Shown here one piece after another: positions 1-7,101 of a DNA stretch of 18,054 bases; within the stretch, counting starts at the first letter, position 1; the number at the start of each line of letters is the position of its first letter. Under the pieces are notes generated by a model. It saw nothing but the letters and a program-made list of their open reading frames with translations, had not been told where the DNA came from and did not search any database. Source of the DNA: Chlamydiales bacterium (lineage in GTDB: Bacteria > Chlamydiota > Chlamydiia > Chlamydiales > JAACFD01); the NCBI GenBank assembly GCA_009937555.1, contig JAACFD010000054.1:1-18054 (forward strand), in the 5' to 3' direction. A program made the translations under genes and the position numbers.

Positions 1-42
1 TGAGTAAAGAGTGTAACCAAGAATTCAAAAAAAAAACTGTAG

Positions 43-459
43 TTAGCTAGCACTTTTGACTTCTGTCTTTTTATAAAACTCATCAAGTCGACTCAAAGCT
101 TCTTGCTGGTAGGACTCCATAAGTTTTCTTCCCCCTGCAAGACTGTACACGCGAATCATCTCTGCCCTGAGTTCATCTGAGTGCTGGTTTTTTCTAAAGA
201 CAAATTTCTTGAAATCAGAGTCCTTTTTTAATTGGTACTCTTTAGCTTTAATAGATAGGTCTGCAAGCTGATTGAATAAGCGCTTTAGCTCTCTTTTTCG
301 GTCAATAAGATCTTGGCGCGTATGGATTTTTTGTAATGAAAGGAGCAAGGAGTAGCTTAAAGCTTCTCCTTGAGAATGGTAGTCTTCATAGTTTTTTTGG
401 CAGGAAAAAAGAAGTAAGCATAGCAACAAGGCTATGCATCGACTTACTTTAATAACCAT
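43..459 (-). CDS. Small predicted lipoprotein of unknown function
   Basis: This is a 138-residue protein with a lipoprotein-type signal: Lys4 and Arg7, a hydrophobic stretch over about residues 9-18, and a lipobox-like LFSC with the acylated cysteine at position 20. The mature part is strongly charged and looks mostly helical, with many Lys, Arg, Glu and Gln residues and no other cysteine; I recognise no domain. Its start overlaps the end of the upstream IscA-like gene by 11 bases, so it is probably the last gene of the ferredoxin/IscA operon and translationally coupled. A run of ten T on the coding strand follows the stop codon after a few bases, but I see no good stem before it. Membrane anchoring is predicted from the signal; function is unknown. 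Confidence 0.75.
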   Translation of the reverse strand: MVIKVSRCIALLLCLLLFSCQKNYEDYHSQGEALSYSLLLSLQKIHTRQDLIDRKRELKRLFNQLADLSIKAKEYQLKKDSDFKKFVFRKNQHSDELRAEMIRVYSLAGGRKLMESYQQEALSRLDEFYKKTEVKSAS

Positions 460-1015
460 AAGAAGTGCCGCAAGAACAAGAAGATTTCACATTAGGATTA
501 GAAAACTTAAAACCTGATCCATTGAGCCCATCAAGAAAATCTAACTCGGCTCCCAAGAAACGGCTTACGAGATCTTTGTGAATATGAATTTCTATACCCT
601 CAGACTCAAAAACCTCATCATCTTCTTTAGGTTCTTTTGAGTAATCTAAATAGAACTCTACTCCATTACAACCACCTGGTTTTTCAGCAAAGCGCACTCC
701 CCACCCTTGCTTATTTTCAGTTTCTAAAATATCCAAGTACTTTAGAGCTGCTCGAGGGGTAATGCTAATTTTAGTAAGGTCTTGCTTTTCCTGAATAATA
801 TTATTCAGACGTACGACCAACTGTTTTAAGTCATCTTCACTTAAACCATGAGCCATGACGCCCGCCTCTAAGGTTTCCCATGTAGCTGCATGGCAGCCAA
901 CACAGGAAAGTCCCATATTAGATAGCTCTTGTGCTATTTTTTGTGCTTTTTGAGGAAACTTAGATAAAATTTCCTCTATTGTCATGTCTACATGTATAGA
1001 TGCTTGCTCGGACAT
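449..1015 (-). CDS. DUF1858 domain fused to A-type iron-sulfur carrier (IscA/HesB family)
   Basis: This 188-residue protein has two parts. Residues about 9-72 resemble the DUF1858 family, with a CVGC pair (Cys38, Cys41) followed by HAATWET. Residues about 83-188 are an A-type Fe-S carrier: GGCNG with Cys116 and a C-terminal CSCG with Cys180 and Cys182 give the classic three-cysteine set, and the LDGLNGSGFKFSNPN stretch before the pair is typical. A-type carriers receive or bind Fe-S clusters and hand them to target proteins in the cytoplasm. The fused N-terminal domain adds a second CxxC site. The ATG is preceded by AGGAAG at five bases. It lies 41 bases downstream of the ferredoxin gene, which is itself an Fe-S protein, so a shared role in Fe-S handling is a reasonable inference. 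Which target proteins it serves cannot be told. Confidence 0.9.
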   Translation of the reverse strand: MSEQASIHVDMTIEEILSKFPQKAQKIAQELSNMGLSCVGCHAATWETLEAGVMAHGLSEDDLKQLVVRLNNIIQEKQDLTKISITPRAALKYLDILETENKQGWGVRFAEKPGGCNGVEFYLDYSKEPKEDDEVFESEGIEIHIHKDLVSRFLGAELDFLDGLNGSGFKFSNPNVKSSCSCGTSYGY

Positions 1016-1056
1016 AGTTACTTCCTAATTCTTCTACTTAATACAAGGTTAGTTCA

Positions 1057-1317
1057 CTAAAAAGTTATTTTCAAGGTACCTTGCTTTAATTGACACTGAC
1101 AGGCTAGCCTTTCATTATCAGTTTCCCCTAAAAACTCTGTTTCTGCTTCTGTATACTCGTTTAAGTTTTCCATTCCTTCTTCAACTTCAATAACACATGT
1201 ACCACAAACTCCTTCAGTACATGCAAAAGGTACCCCTGACTCTTCACAGACCTCTTGTATGCGAGAACCATCTGCAACTTCAACTTCTTCAACTTCATTC
1301 ATTATAACTTTAGCCAT
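1057..1317 (-). CDS. fer: Plant-type [2Fe-2S] ferredoxin
   Basis: This is a short acidic ferredoxin of 86 residues. The ligands follow the plant/adrenodoxin-type pattern C-x4-C-x2-C-xn-C: Cys33, Cys38, Cys41 and Cys73 counted from the ATG chosen here, within CTEGVCGTC and LACQC. It would carry single electrons to soluble partner enzymes in the cytoplasm. I chose the ATG at 1317 because AAGG lies eight bases upstream of it; another in-frame ATG six bases earlier (1323) is only two bases from the same AAGG. It is the first gene of a three-gene minus-strand unit with the IscA-like fusion and the lipoprotein, and a candidate sigma-70-type promoter lies about 50 bases upstream. In Chlamydia a similar ferredoxin gene lies next to flhA and the sigma-28 gene (from memory), while here they are about 10 kb apart. 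Confidence 0.92.
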   Translation of the reverse strand: MAKVIMNEVEEVEVADGSRIQEVCEESGVPFACTEGVCGTCVIEVEEGMENLNEYTEAETEFLGETDNERLACQCQLKQGTLKITF

Positions 1318-1376
1318 CTTCATAACCTTGATTTTAAAGGGTTTGTTGTATTAACAATCTAATGTTTAAGGAAAAT

Positions 1377-1406
1377 ATTTTAACGTTTTATTTGATATAT
1401 TCTCAA
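1377..1406 (-). promoter_or_regulatory. Candidate sigma-70-type promoter for the ferredoxin operon
   Basis: On the minus strand TTGAGA (1401-1406, 5 of 6 matches to TTGACA) and TAAAAT (1377-1382, 5 of 6 to TATAAT) are separated by 18 bases. Transcription would begin near 1370, leaving a leader of about 50 bases. The flanks are very A+T-rich, so chance matches are possible. Confidence 0.45.
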
Positions 1407-1514
1407 GAAAATTAGCTAGCCTCAAAAGTGTATGGAACATTAATCTTAAAGAAATTAAAAAAAAACTCTTGTGTAATAAATTCTAAATAGTTTAAATTTC
1501 TACCTTTATTTCAA

Positions 1515-1586
1515 GGGCGTATAGCTCAGTGGTAGAGCGCCTGCCTTACAAGCAGGTGGTCATAGGTTCAAATCCTGTTACGCCCA
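1515..1586 (+). tRNA. tRNA-Val (anticodon TAC)
   Basis: A complete 72-base cloverleaf can be drawn. The acceptor arm GGGCGTA pairs with TACGCCC. The anticodon stem CCTGC/GCAGG encloses the loop CTTACAA, which gives anticodon TAC and so valine. The T arm contains GGTTCAAATCC. The discriminator base is A1586 and CCA is not encoded. It is followed nine bases later by a tRNA-Asp gene on the same strand, so the two are probably transcribed together. Confidence 0.97.
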
Positions 1587-1595
1587 TCACTCCTT

Positions 1596-1669
1596 GCGGG
1601 AGTAGTTCAATTGGTTAGAGCACCGCCCTGTCACGGCGGAAGTTGCGAGTTCGAGTCTCGTCTCCCGCG
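1596..1669 (+). tRNA. tRNA-Asp (anticodon GTC)
   Basis: A complete 74-base cloverleaf can be drawn. Acceptor GCGGGAG pairs with CTCCCGC. The anticodon stem CCGCC/GGCGG encloses CTGTCAC, which gives anticodon GTC and so aspartate. The T loop TTCGAGT is standard. The discriminator is G1669, the expected identity base for Asp, and CCA is not encoded. No convincing terminator follows: the TTTTTCTTAAAAA just downstream makes only a five-pair A-T stem. The YitT-family gene begins 98 bases later. Confidence 0.97.
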
Positions 1670-1767
1670 AATTTTTCTTAAAAAGTTCTAAGACCTTATT
1701 CTTTAATAGATTTTTTTTACTTATTTCATTATGCTTACGTATTTTAAATAATATGAAAGGCTAGATC

Positions 1768-2709
1768 ATGGTAAGAGCTCCCACATCGCTATCGAATCGA
1801 TCTGTTATCAGCCTTATTGCAAACTTTTTATGGCTTGTTCTTGGCTGCTTTTGCGCAGCTTGGGCCATCAAAGCTTTTCTTATTCCTAACCACTTATACG
1901 ATGGTGGATTTATTGGAATATCTATGCTCTGCTCCACCTTCCTAAACGGACATGACGATTATTTCCCTATCTATCTTATTTGCTTTAACACCCCTTTCAT
2001 ACTACTTGCCTACAAAGAGCTAGGAAAAAGTTTTGTCCTACAAATGCTCTTTTGCACCCTCTTCTTTTGGCTTTTTTGCTATTACATAGATGGCATGTTG
2101 GAAAGTGGCGCATGGAAACCTTTCGACGGAGACCCTATTGAAGCTCCTGTAGCTGGAGGGCTTATTCTTGGTATTGGTATTGGTATTATCATTCGTAAAG
2201 GATCATCTCTTGATGGAGCTGAAATACTTTCCATCATAATCAATCATCGCCAAGGTTATTCAGTTGGACAGATCTATTTGTTTTTTAACATCTTTGTATT
2301 TCTAGCAGCTGGCTACTTATACCAAGACTGGCATGTTGCTCTTCGCTCATTAATGATGTTTGCGGTGGCTTCAAAAGTAATGGATAGTGTGATTGTGGGT
2401 CTAGATGAGACTAAATCTATTACAATTATCTCTCATAAACCTAAAGAAATTGCGGATGCTGTGATGAAAGAGCTAGGCTTAGCCCTAACCTTTATCTACG
2501 GAAGAGGTGGCTATTCAGGTGAAGACAGAGAAATCATCTATATCGTAACTGAGCGCTTACAGCTTGCAGAATTAAAGGTAATCATCTATAGAGAAGATCC
2601 AAAGGCCTTTATTGCTGTGGAGAATATCCATGAAGTTGATAATGGTAGCCTAAACCAACAGTTTAAACTGCAACAAGCGATCAATAATCACGATGCTTAC
2701 GAGTCCTAA
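1768..2709 (+). CDS. YitT-family membrane protein (DUF161 + DUF2179)
   Basis: This 313-residue protein has about five membrane helices in its first 210 residues (roughly 15-38, 46-60, 66-105, 128-143 and 167-184). The family motif SLDGAEIL is at 147-154. A cytosolic C-terminal domain at about 230-290 matches the DUF2179 pattern, with GRGGYSGEDRE at 245-255 and an HEV near the end. Proteins of this family are inner-membrane proteins whose transported substrate is not generally established, so I assign no substrate. The ATG is preceded by AAAGG with a seven-base gap. The gene overlaps the next one by 17 bases, pointing to a translationally coupled unit with the pseudokinase-FGE gene and queG. 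Length is normal for the family. Confidence 0.9.
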   Translation: MVRAPTSLSNRSVISLIANFLWLVLGCFCAAWAIKAFLIPNHLYDGGFIGISMLCSTFLNGHDDYFPIYLICFNTPFILLAYKELGKSFVLQMLFCTLFFWLFCYYIDGMLESGAWKPFDGDPIEAPVAGGLILGIGIGIIIRKGSSLDGAEILSIIINHRQGYSVGQIYLFFNIFVFLAAGYLYQDWHVALRSLMMFAVASKVMDSVIVGLDETKSITIISHKPKEIADAVMKELGLALTFIYGRGGYSGEDREIIYIVTERLQLAELKVIIYREDPKAFIAVENIHEVDNGSLNQQFKLQQAINNHDAYES

Positions 2710-4339
2710 TACTCAAGATTCAGCTGGTAATAAAGAAGAGGTAGAGGCCCCTTTTGTTGGTCCCTATCAACTTATTAAAGAACTAAAAACAGATAATTTT
2801 GGTTCTTTATATTTTGCAGTTAAAAAGAATGAGCAAAAGTACATACTCCTTAGGCTCATTTCTCCCACTATAACTAACCAAAAAAACTTTCTTCTTCGCC
2901 TTGAGCTTTTAAAAGGGGTTATCCCTCAGCTTAAACACCCTAACCTATTAGAAGTAGATCAGTTAACCAACTACGACAAGCTTTACATAATTGCTTATAC
3001 CCTTCCTTTAAAGAAGCAATCACAAAAGTGGTGCTCTTTAGATAACTTCAAGCTAGCTCCATCTACACTTGGTTTTGTGCAACTAGAGCAAACCCTTTCG
3101 GGGGTAATTTCAGCTTTTGAAGCACTAAAGAAGTTTAAACCTCCTTTTTATAAAGAAGGTTTTTCTCTTACAAGCCCATCGCTTGATGAGATGTTTCTTT
3201 TTTTTGAAGAACCATTGGTTGGGCAAGAAAAAAAAATTAAGTTTCAGCTAAGCGCGTACTTAGAAAGTTTCTTATTTTTTGGCGATGAACCACTAAACTT
3301 ACTCCAATACAAGCTTCATAAAAATAGGGAATTAAGCTCATCTAGTAACTCTCTATTAAAAAATGAATGGCTTAGCTCTCCCTCTACTAGAAACAATCAG
3401 CGCGTATCAATACCTGACTCACTCTATACAATCGCTGCTATATTATACTGGCTAGTAACTAATGAAAAGTTAAGTTTTCCTATTCATCCTTTAAGTCATA
3501 AAGCTCCACTTATTGACCCAAACTGGGATCAGTTATTAAAGCTTTGCATACTTTCAAATGAAAAAACACCAGTTAGTATCTACCAAGACCTACTTTCTTT
3601 AATCAAGCAAGTGGCTAGTAAGCGTAATGCGCCTGATGAGAAAAAACAGGCGCTAAGTAAGTTAAGCTACCCCAGCAGTATGAGTTTAATTACATTAGAT
3701 GGAAAAGTTGAGTTAGGCTCTTCGTCATTTTCCCCTATTGAGCAACCTCGCTTTAAAGTCCCTATTGCCCCATTTATTATGGATAAATGCTGTGTTACAA
3801 ATGAGCAAATGCAAGAGTTTTTACCTCAGTACAAAGCAAGTAGTTTCTCTTCAGGACCAAAACAACCTGCTACAAATATCTCACTAAACATGGCAAAAGC
3901 TTACTGTGACTACCGCTCAAAAAAAGAGCGCCTTCCCATAGGAGCTTACCGACTTCCTACAGAGTTTGAATGGGAAGCTGCTTGCCGTGGCAATACTTCT
4001 CAGCAATACCCATGGGGAGATAGCTTTCATAGCGCTTTATGCCACTGTGATCAAGACGAAGCAGAAGGAAGCCGAGAAGTGAAAAGCTTTGCTCCTGGTT
4101 GTTTTGAGTTATTTGAAATGTTAGGTAATGTTTGGGAGTGGACAGAGTCTCGCTTCAAACCTCACCCTTTTGCAGAGTATATTGACCCTCGCTATAAACA
4201 TAAATTCTATACCATTAAAGGTGGTTGCTGGCTGACACCAGCTAAAGAGCTACATGCTTCAATGCGATCAGCCTTTCCTGCCAATGAACGTAAAAGCTTT
4301 TTAGGCTTTCGCTGTGTGCTAGACCCCTCTTTTCTTTAG
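2693..4339 (+). CDS. Pseudokinase-like domain fused to FGE-sulfatase (SUMF1-type) domain; Pkn1-like
   Basis: This is a 548-residue two-domain protein with no signal peptide. Residues about 23-310 follow the outline of a Ser/Thr protein kinase: GPYQLIKEL at the start, LKHPNLLEV at 80-88, and SLYTIAAILYWLVT (243-256) in place of the helix-F segment. The active-site parts are missing: no glycine-rich loop, no clear VAIK lysine, no HRD, no DFG. Residues about 335-542 are an FGE/SUMF1-type fold with RLPTEFEWEAACRG (420-433), MLGNVWEW (476-483), KGGCW (509-513) and a terminal GFRC (538-541). The position matching the catalytic Cys341 of human FGE is Ala522. The protein is thus probably a binding or scaffold protein rather than an active kinase or formylglycine maker. 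Chlamydial Pkn1 has the same order (from memory). The gene sits between yitT and queG and starts inside yitT, without a strong Shine-Dalgarno sequence. Confidence 0.8.
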   Translation: MLTSPNTQDSAGNKEEVEAPFVGPYQLIKELKTDNFGSLYFAVKKNEQKYILLRLISPTITNQKNFLLRLELLKGVIPQLKHPNLLEVDQLTNYDKLYIIAYTLPLKKQSQKWCSLDNFKLAPSTLGFVQLEQTLSGVISAFEALKKFKPPFYKEGFSLTSPSLDEMFLFFEEPLVGQEKKIKFQLSAYLESFLFFGDEPLNLLQYKLHKNRELSSSSNSLLKNEWLSSPSTRNNQRVSIPDSLYTIAAILYWLVTNEKLSFPIHPLSHKAPLIDPNWDQLLKLCILSNEKTPVSIYQDLLSLIKQVASKRNAPDEKKQALSKLSYPSSMSLITLDGKVELGSSSFSPIEQPRFKVPIAPFIMDKCCVTNEQMQEFLPQYKASSFSSGPKQPATNISLNMAKAYCDYRSKKERLPIGAYRLPTEFEWEAACRGNTSQQYPWGDSFHSALCHCDQDEAEGSREVKSFAPGCFELFEMLGNVWEWTESRFKPHPFAEYIDPRYKHKFYTIKGGCWLTPAKELHASMRSAFPANERKSFLGFRCVLDPSFL

Positions 4340-4345
4340 TTTTCT

Positions 4346-5320
4346 ATGATAGATTTTCAATTTTTAAAGGACTTAGCTTTTAGGCTTGGATACGATGATG
4401 TGGGTTTTTGTGACCCTTCAATTCCAGAACAAGACATCAAAGCTTACCAAAACTGGATTAAAGAAAAAAAGCATGGTGAGCTTCACTATATGGAGAATGA
4501 TATTCGTTGCTACCCTGAAAAGTTATTTGAAGGGATAAAAAGTGTCGTTATCTTTCTTACTTACTATAAGCAAAAGCCCCTTGAATTCAATGATAGTAAA
4601 GGTTTAGTAGCTTCTTATGCCAGGGGCTGTGATTATCATAATATTCACCGAAGCCGATTAAAAAAGTTGATAATAAGCTTAAAAGAAAGCTGTTCAGGAC
4701 TAGAAGCTAAAAGTTTTTCAGACTCTTTCCCTATTCTAGAGCGTGCATTAGCTGTAAAATCAGGTCTAGGGTGGCTGGGGAAAAATAATATGCTTATCCA
4801 TCCCAAGTTAGGAACCTATACCTTAATCTCTGGTCTACTACTTAATACCGAGATAAATAATACAATACCTACTAAAAGAAAAGATTGGGGCATACATTTC
4901 CCTCGATGTGGAAGCTGCAGGCGCTGCCAAGATGCTTGCCCTGTAGGAGCTCTTGACACACCTTATAGTTTAGATGCAAAAAAATGCCTTTCTTTTCACT
5001 TAATTGAGTCTAAAAAAAGCATCCCTGAAAATATTCAAAAGCAAAACCCTGGTTATGTTTTTGGCTGTGACTTGTGTCAAGAATCCTGCCCACACAATAT
5101 AAAAAAGCCTGATTCATTCCCAAAAGACTTTCAGCATAAAGAAGGCTTTATTGAGTATATTGGTGAAGATGATATCAAAGTATTTGAGAGTAATCCTGAA
5201 AAACTTTTTGTTAGACCTTTGAAGCGTGCGGGGGCGACAAAACTAAAAGAGAATCTTCGAAGCTTAAAAAAAAACCGCAGAAAAGGGACCAGCTTTTCTG
5301 CGGAGCGCTCAAAACAGTAA
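4346..5320 (+). CDS. queG: Epoxyqueuosine reductase QueG
   Basis: QueG uses cobalamin and two [4Fe-4S] clusters to reduce epoxyqueuosine to queuosine in tRNAs carrying GUN anticodons, the last step of queuosine synthesis. The 324-residue protein shows YARGCDYH (91-98), the conserved aspartate of the SDSFPILERAL segment, GLGWLGKNNMLI (140-151), and two ferredoxin-like clusters with Cys188, Cys191, Cys194, Cys198, Cys214, Cys241, Cys244 and Cys248. It is shorter than E. coli QueG (about 379 residues), so the C-terminal region of that enzyme is reduced or absent. The gene starts six bases after its upstream neighbour, so it is probably co-transcribed. The tRNA-Asp(GTC) gene nearby would encode one of the substrates. 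The last codons overlap a strong terminator hairpin for the opposite strand, which explains the odd basic and serine-rich tail. Confidence 0.95.
   Translation: MIDFQFLKDLAFRLGYDDVGFCDPSIPEQDIKAYQNWIKEKKHGELHYMENDIRCYPEKLFEGIKSVVIFLTYYKQKPLEFNDSKGLVASYARGCDYHNIHRSRLKKLIISLKESCSGLEAKSFSDSFPILERALAVKSGLGWLGKNNMLIHPKLGTYTLISGLLLNTEINNTIPTKRKDWGIHFPRCGSCRRCQDACPVGALDTPYSLDAKKCLSFHLIESKKSIPENIQKQNPGYVFGCDLCQESCPHNIKKPDSFPKDFQHKEGFIEYIGEDDIKVFESNPEKLFVRPLKRAGATKLKENLRSLKKNRRKGTSFSAERSKQ
5266..5303 (-). terminator. Strong intrinsic terminator for the flagellin gene, embedded in the 3' end of queG
   Basis: Read on the minus strand, CCGCAGAAAAG (5303-5293) pairs perfectly with CTTTTCTGCGG (5285-5275) around a seven-base loop, giving an 11-pair stem. 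Nine T then follow at once (5274-5266). It lies about 40 bases beyond the flagellin stop, so it should end flagellin transcription. Its sequence is also sense coding sequence for the last queG codons, so it is dual-use DNA between convergent genes. Confidence 0.88.
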
Positions 5321-5334
5321 CCACTCAGTTACTG
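5311..5334 (-). terminator. Second, weaker hairpin between flagellin and queG
   Basis: On the minus strand CAGTAAC and GTTACTG (5334-5328 and 5321-5315) form a seven-pair stem with a six-base loop, followed by TTTT (5314-5311). It would form just before the stronger hairpin on a flagellin transcript. On the plus strand the same stem overlaps the queG stop codon and is followed only by CCAATTTTA, so it could be a weak stop for queG as well. Confidence 0.4.
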
Positions 5335-5340
5335 CCAATT

Positions 5341-7014
5341 TTACCGAGAGAGTAGGTTGAGCGTAACTCTTGGAATATTGTTGGCTTGTGCTAATAGTGC
5401 AGTAGTGGTCTGCAGCATTAGCTGATTGTTAAGAAACTCAGAAGTCTCTCTAGCCATATCTACTTTATGTATCGCATTGTAAGATTCTGAGATGGAGTCT
5501 TTATAAAAACTCAGGGAGTCTACGGTAAACCGCAGTGAGCTTTCTTTTACTCCAATATCAGAACGCTGTTTATAAATGCTGTTTAATGCGGTTTTTAGAG
5601 CGGCAAATGCTTCTTCTGCATGAGCTACATCTTTAAGTGAAACTCTTGTTAACCCAAGGTTATACACACTAACATCACCTAAAGTCACTTCTGTAAACTG
5701 ACCTTTCTCAGGTCCTTGCTGCATTAAAATATTACCTCTATTAGAACCACCGTCTAAGCTTAAACCATTAAAGCCTGAGCCTTCTGTAACCGTGTGAACC
5801 GCTTCATAATCTTTTAGATTAGCGGATAAGCCATCGGTCTCAATTCCGATACGCATGATAGACCCGGTCTCTTCATTAATAAACAATACTTCATGGTTAT
5901 CTCTGGATATGTGTAAATCTTTTACTGTTACGCCAGCTGGTAACTGGTACTGAGAATACTCTGAAGTTTGTGAAGAAAGTAATCGTACTACACCAGAACT
6001 CGGCACATCTGCAATATACATTCCATCTTCTGATATAGCAAATTTTCGTTCTTTAGTATTAATACCAGGACTGTATTCACTGGTAGCAATTTCTACTCTT
6101 TCATCATCAAAGTCTTTTAAGTTCCTACTGACCATATTTCCAGATGTATTAACATAGTATACCCGATCTTCGTACACACTAAATTCAGGTGATCCCATAT
6201 CCACAATAGCGTCATTGTCAATCCAATCGGTATCTTGTTCCCAAAGAGCTAAGTTTTGTTCTCTTAGTCCATAAACGCCCGAACTAATCTCACTAGTATA
6301 CCATAGTCTGCCAGCTTCATCGACATTAATACCTTTCACAGCTGAAGAAAGGCTATCTCTTATAATTTCTTTTTTCTCTATATCAAAGGTAACTAATTTT
6401 TCTTCGGTATCAACATAATAGATATTTCTACCATCATGAGATAAAGAGTAAGGACTACTTGCACTAAACTTAAAGTCTTCCCCATTTCCTAGTGTGGGTA
6501 CTCCAGAAGCAACAACCTGATCTATCATGTATTTTTCACTACCATCCACTTGAGAAAGGAAAAATTTCTTTTCTGTTTTGTCAAAAGACAAGATCTGCTG
6601 TCTTGATAGAAAATCCACACCATTAATTTTCATTTTTCTAGCGATATCTGAAATATCTGACTTTAGAGCATCAAACTCTTGGGCAAGCACCTCACGATCA
6701 TTTGCATTCTTCGTGTCATCATAAGCTGAAACGCTTAATTCAGACATTCTATTGATCACTCCGCCTATTGTCTCTAAATACTGATCGGCAGTGTGCATCA
6801 TAGCACGCACTTGGTGAATATTTTCTAAAGCCTTTTCAGACCGTCTCATACTAACTCTAAGAGTATTTGCAAAAGCATAACGCGGAGGGTTGTCCCCTGG
6901 GCGAATCATTTGCTTTCCTGAAGACAAACGCTTCATATTTCTTGATAATGCATTTGAAGCAATTTTTGAATTCTTGTACGCTGATAGCGCAAAAATATTT
7001 GATGACATTCTCAT
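5341..7014 (-). CDS. fliC: Flagellin with beta-propeller-like central insertion
   Basis: Residues about 4-137 match the flagellin N-terminal D0/D1 region (SSNIFALSA, NALSRNMKRLSSG, AQEFDALKSDISDIARKMKINGVDFL). Residues about 447-557 match the C-terminal D1/D0 region, with AEEAFAALKTALNSI and ending LLAQANNIPRVTLNLLSR. That ending is flagellin-like rather than hook-associated FlgL-like. The usual variable centre is replaced by about 300 residues (140-445) of repeated short strands such as SLSHDGRNIYYVDTEEK, INVDEAGRLWYT, FSVYEDRVYYVNTSGN, FAISEDGMYIADV and LHISRDNHEVLFINEETGS. These resemble six or seven blades of a beta-propeller. I chose the ATG at 7014 because GGGAGG lies eight bases upstream; a longer reading from 7086 would place coding sequence across the promoter. 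The protein would be exported and polymerised as filament. It is isolated from the flagellar operon but has its own sigma-28-like promoter and terminator. Confidence 0.85.
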   Translation of the reverse strand: MRMSSNIFALSAYKNSKIASNALSRNMKRLSSGKQMIRPGDNPPRYAFANTLRVSMRRSEKALENIHQVRAMMHTADQYLETIGGVINRMSELSVSAYDDTKNANDREVLAQEFDALKSDISDIARKMKINGVDFLSRQQILSFDKTEKKFFLSQVDGSEKYMIDQVVASGVPTLGNGEDFKFSASSPYSLSHDGRNIYYVDTEEKLVTFDIEKKEIIRDSLSSAVKGINVDEAGRLWYTSEISSGVYGLREQNLALWEQDTDWIDNDAIVDMGSPEFSVYEDRVYYVNTSGNMVSRNLKDFDDERVEIATSEYSPGINTKERKFAISEDGMYIADVPSSGVVRLLSSQTSEYSQYQLPAGVTVKDLHISRDNHEVLFINEETGSIMRIGIETDGLSANLKDYEAVHTVTEGSGFNGLSLDGGSNRGNILMQQGPEKGQFTEVTLGDVSVYNLGLTRVSLKDVAHAEEAFAALKTALNSIYKQRSDIGVKESSLRFTVDSLSFYKDSISESYNAIHKVDMARETSEFLNNQLMLQTTTALLAQANNIPRVTLNLLSR

Positions 7015-7066
7015 GACCCTATCCTCCCTGATAAAGTTCTGTTGGAATCCTTCCCTAACACTCTTC

Positions 7067-7094
7067 TTATCGAAAAGCTGGAGCACAGACTTGA
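7067..7094 (-). promoter_or_regulatory. Candidate sigma-28 (FliA-type) promoter of the flagellin gene
   Basis: On the minus strand TCAAGTCT (7094-7087) matches 6 of 8 positions of the FliA -35 element TAAAGTTT. TTCGATAA (7074-7067) matches 6 of 8 of the -10 element GCCGATAA, including the CGATAA core. The spacer is 12 bases where 11 is the enterobacterial optimum. Transcription would start near 7060, giving a leader of about 46 bases before the well-placed Shine-Dalgarno sequence and ATG at 7014. Confidence 0.5.
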
Positions 7095-7101
7095 GAAAAA
7101 A

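Noticed and set aside
1..42. Run of ten A on the plus strand (T on the minus strand) after the lipoprotein gene
   Set aside because: I could not draw a stem of more than about three to four pairs before it, so I do not call a terminator.
1469..1497. TTGTGT-N17-TTAAAT before the tRNA-Val gene
   Set aside because: Both elements are poor matches in very A+T-rich DNA; a tRNA promoter must lie near here but I cannot place it with confidence.
7015..7086. Longer N-terminus for the flagellin starting at 7086
   Set aside because: The extra 24 residues do not resemble flagellin, the upstream ATG has no Shine-Dalgarno and sits inside the sigma-28-like promoter; ATG 7014 has GGGAGG at the ideal spacing.
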